Assembly (NCBI GenBank): GCA_019634415.1
Contig: JAHQVJ010000221.1
Coordinates: forward strand, 1 to 64,000
Direction: 5' to 3'
DNA: 64,000 nucleotides
DNA from: Myxococcales bacterium
GTDB taxonomy: Bacteria; Myxococcota_A; UBA796; GCA-2862545
The translations under genes and the position numbers were made by a program. Shown piece after piece: positions 63,718 through 64,000 of the stretch. The stretch's first letter is position 1; each line of letters opens with the position of its first letter. The notes below the pieces were generated by a model that saw only the letters and a program-made list of their open reading frames with translations, made no database searches and was not told the origin of the DNA.

Positions 63718-64000
63718 ACCCCGAGATGCGCCGGCGGGGCCGCGGCTCGCAAGCTGGCCACGCAGCTCTTCGCCATCCTCACCACCCAGCAGCCCTACGA
63801 CCCAGCGAGGCCCTGAAGGCGCGAAAAGTGAGGGCGGGGCCGCAACAAAGTCGATGCCGACGGCGAACGCCAGCCGGTTCCGCAGTCTCCCGCCCTCGCC
63901 GGACATTCTAGCAGGGCCGTGCGCAGTGCTCATGGGAGCCTGCCCTGATCGACGTGCGCGTCGACCTCAGTGTGCACGCGACCGCCGTCCTTGACACGTG

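Larger units (their letters stand above)
62460..63816 (+). mobile_element. IS110-family insertion element (ends not determined)
   Basis: The transposase at 62692-63717 with about 230 bases of structured, gene-free DNA upstream is the IS110 layout. IS110 elements lack long terminal inverted repeats, so the edges cannot be fixed by eye. The 3' side up to 63816 still carries in-frame transposase-like sequence. The remaining bases to 64000 hold no recognisable gene. Confidence 0.6.

Overview
The window reads as chromosomal DNA of a high-GC member of the Myxococcota (the former myxobacterial Deltaproteobacteria). The signs are: many lipoproteins with Asp-Thr/Asp-Ala dipeptide runs after the lipobox; a MopE-type calcium/metal motif and thrombospondin type 3-like Asp repeats; a C-terminal tail resembling the MYXO-CTERM sorting signal (53859-54323); a site close to the Myxococcus-type LexA box in front of a Y-family polymerase; a kinase fused to a P-loop domain; and a sterol C-14-reductase-like gene, since sterol synthesis is known in some myxobacteria. 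Genes are packed tightly. Eleven junctions use 4-base stop/start overlaps (ATGA, GTGA, TTGA). No stretch above 300 bases lacks a gene. I saw no rRNA, tRNA or CRISPR array.

Layout. 1-4660: end of an acyl-CoA dehydratase activase, a Bor-like lipoprotein, a small gene interrupted by an in-frame TGA that may be a selenoprotein, a lipoprotein, a methyltransferase and a sulfatase. 4831-11820: a 1485-residue fusion of TPR repeats with a two-ring Clp ATPase, followed 36 bases later by a winged-helix/P-loop/TPR regulator. 11827-14470: a minus-strand three-gene operon (membrane-anchored protein, HTTM protein, lipocalin-like protein). 14564-16140: glyoxalase I and a saccharopine-dehydrogenase-like enzyme. 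16700-22566: an aromatic-amine ring-cleavage region (2-aminomuconate deaminase-like RidA protein, KynB-like hydrolase, nucleoside hydrolase, asparaginase-II family protein, both subunits of a 2-aminophenol 1,6-dioxygenase-like enzyme, and a multiheme cytochrome). 22668-29530: AddB and AddA, both with Fe-S nuclease cysteine sets. 29681-38688: a CKGxNxC-repeat lipoprotein, a peptidase-like protein, several polytopic GT-C-like proteins, a sulfatase-like protein and an alpha/beta hydrolase. 38685-43281: TrmL, then a divergent kinase/P-loop fusion, a glycerolipid acyltransferase and a GpsA-like protein lacking the usual catalytic lysines.

43285-54323: small Cys protein, DUF938, ATP-grasp, beta-propeller, class II amidotransferase, TatB-TatC, a surface lipoprotein, a Y-family polymerase with a LexA-like site, DUF1615, a cupin divergent from an AraC regulator, and an Asp-repeat protein. 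54493-58099: an operon with a Tat-exported DUF1501 protein and a DUF1588-type c-heme protein; TatBC lies 6 kb away. 58158-62422: repeat lipoprotein, short-chain dehydrogenase plus sterol reductase, ComB-like phosphatase, a lipoprotein carrying a dispersed repeat inside its coding region, and a VOC protein. 62460-63816: an IS110-family element with a possible bridge RNA upstream of a C-terminally interrupted transposase.

The observations I rank highest are the TGA-containing gene with a SECIS-like hairpin (1551-1928), the TPR-Clp fusion and its regulator, the aminophenol-type cluster, and the twin-hairpin leader of the IS110 element. All functions are read from sequence by eye; no database search was run.
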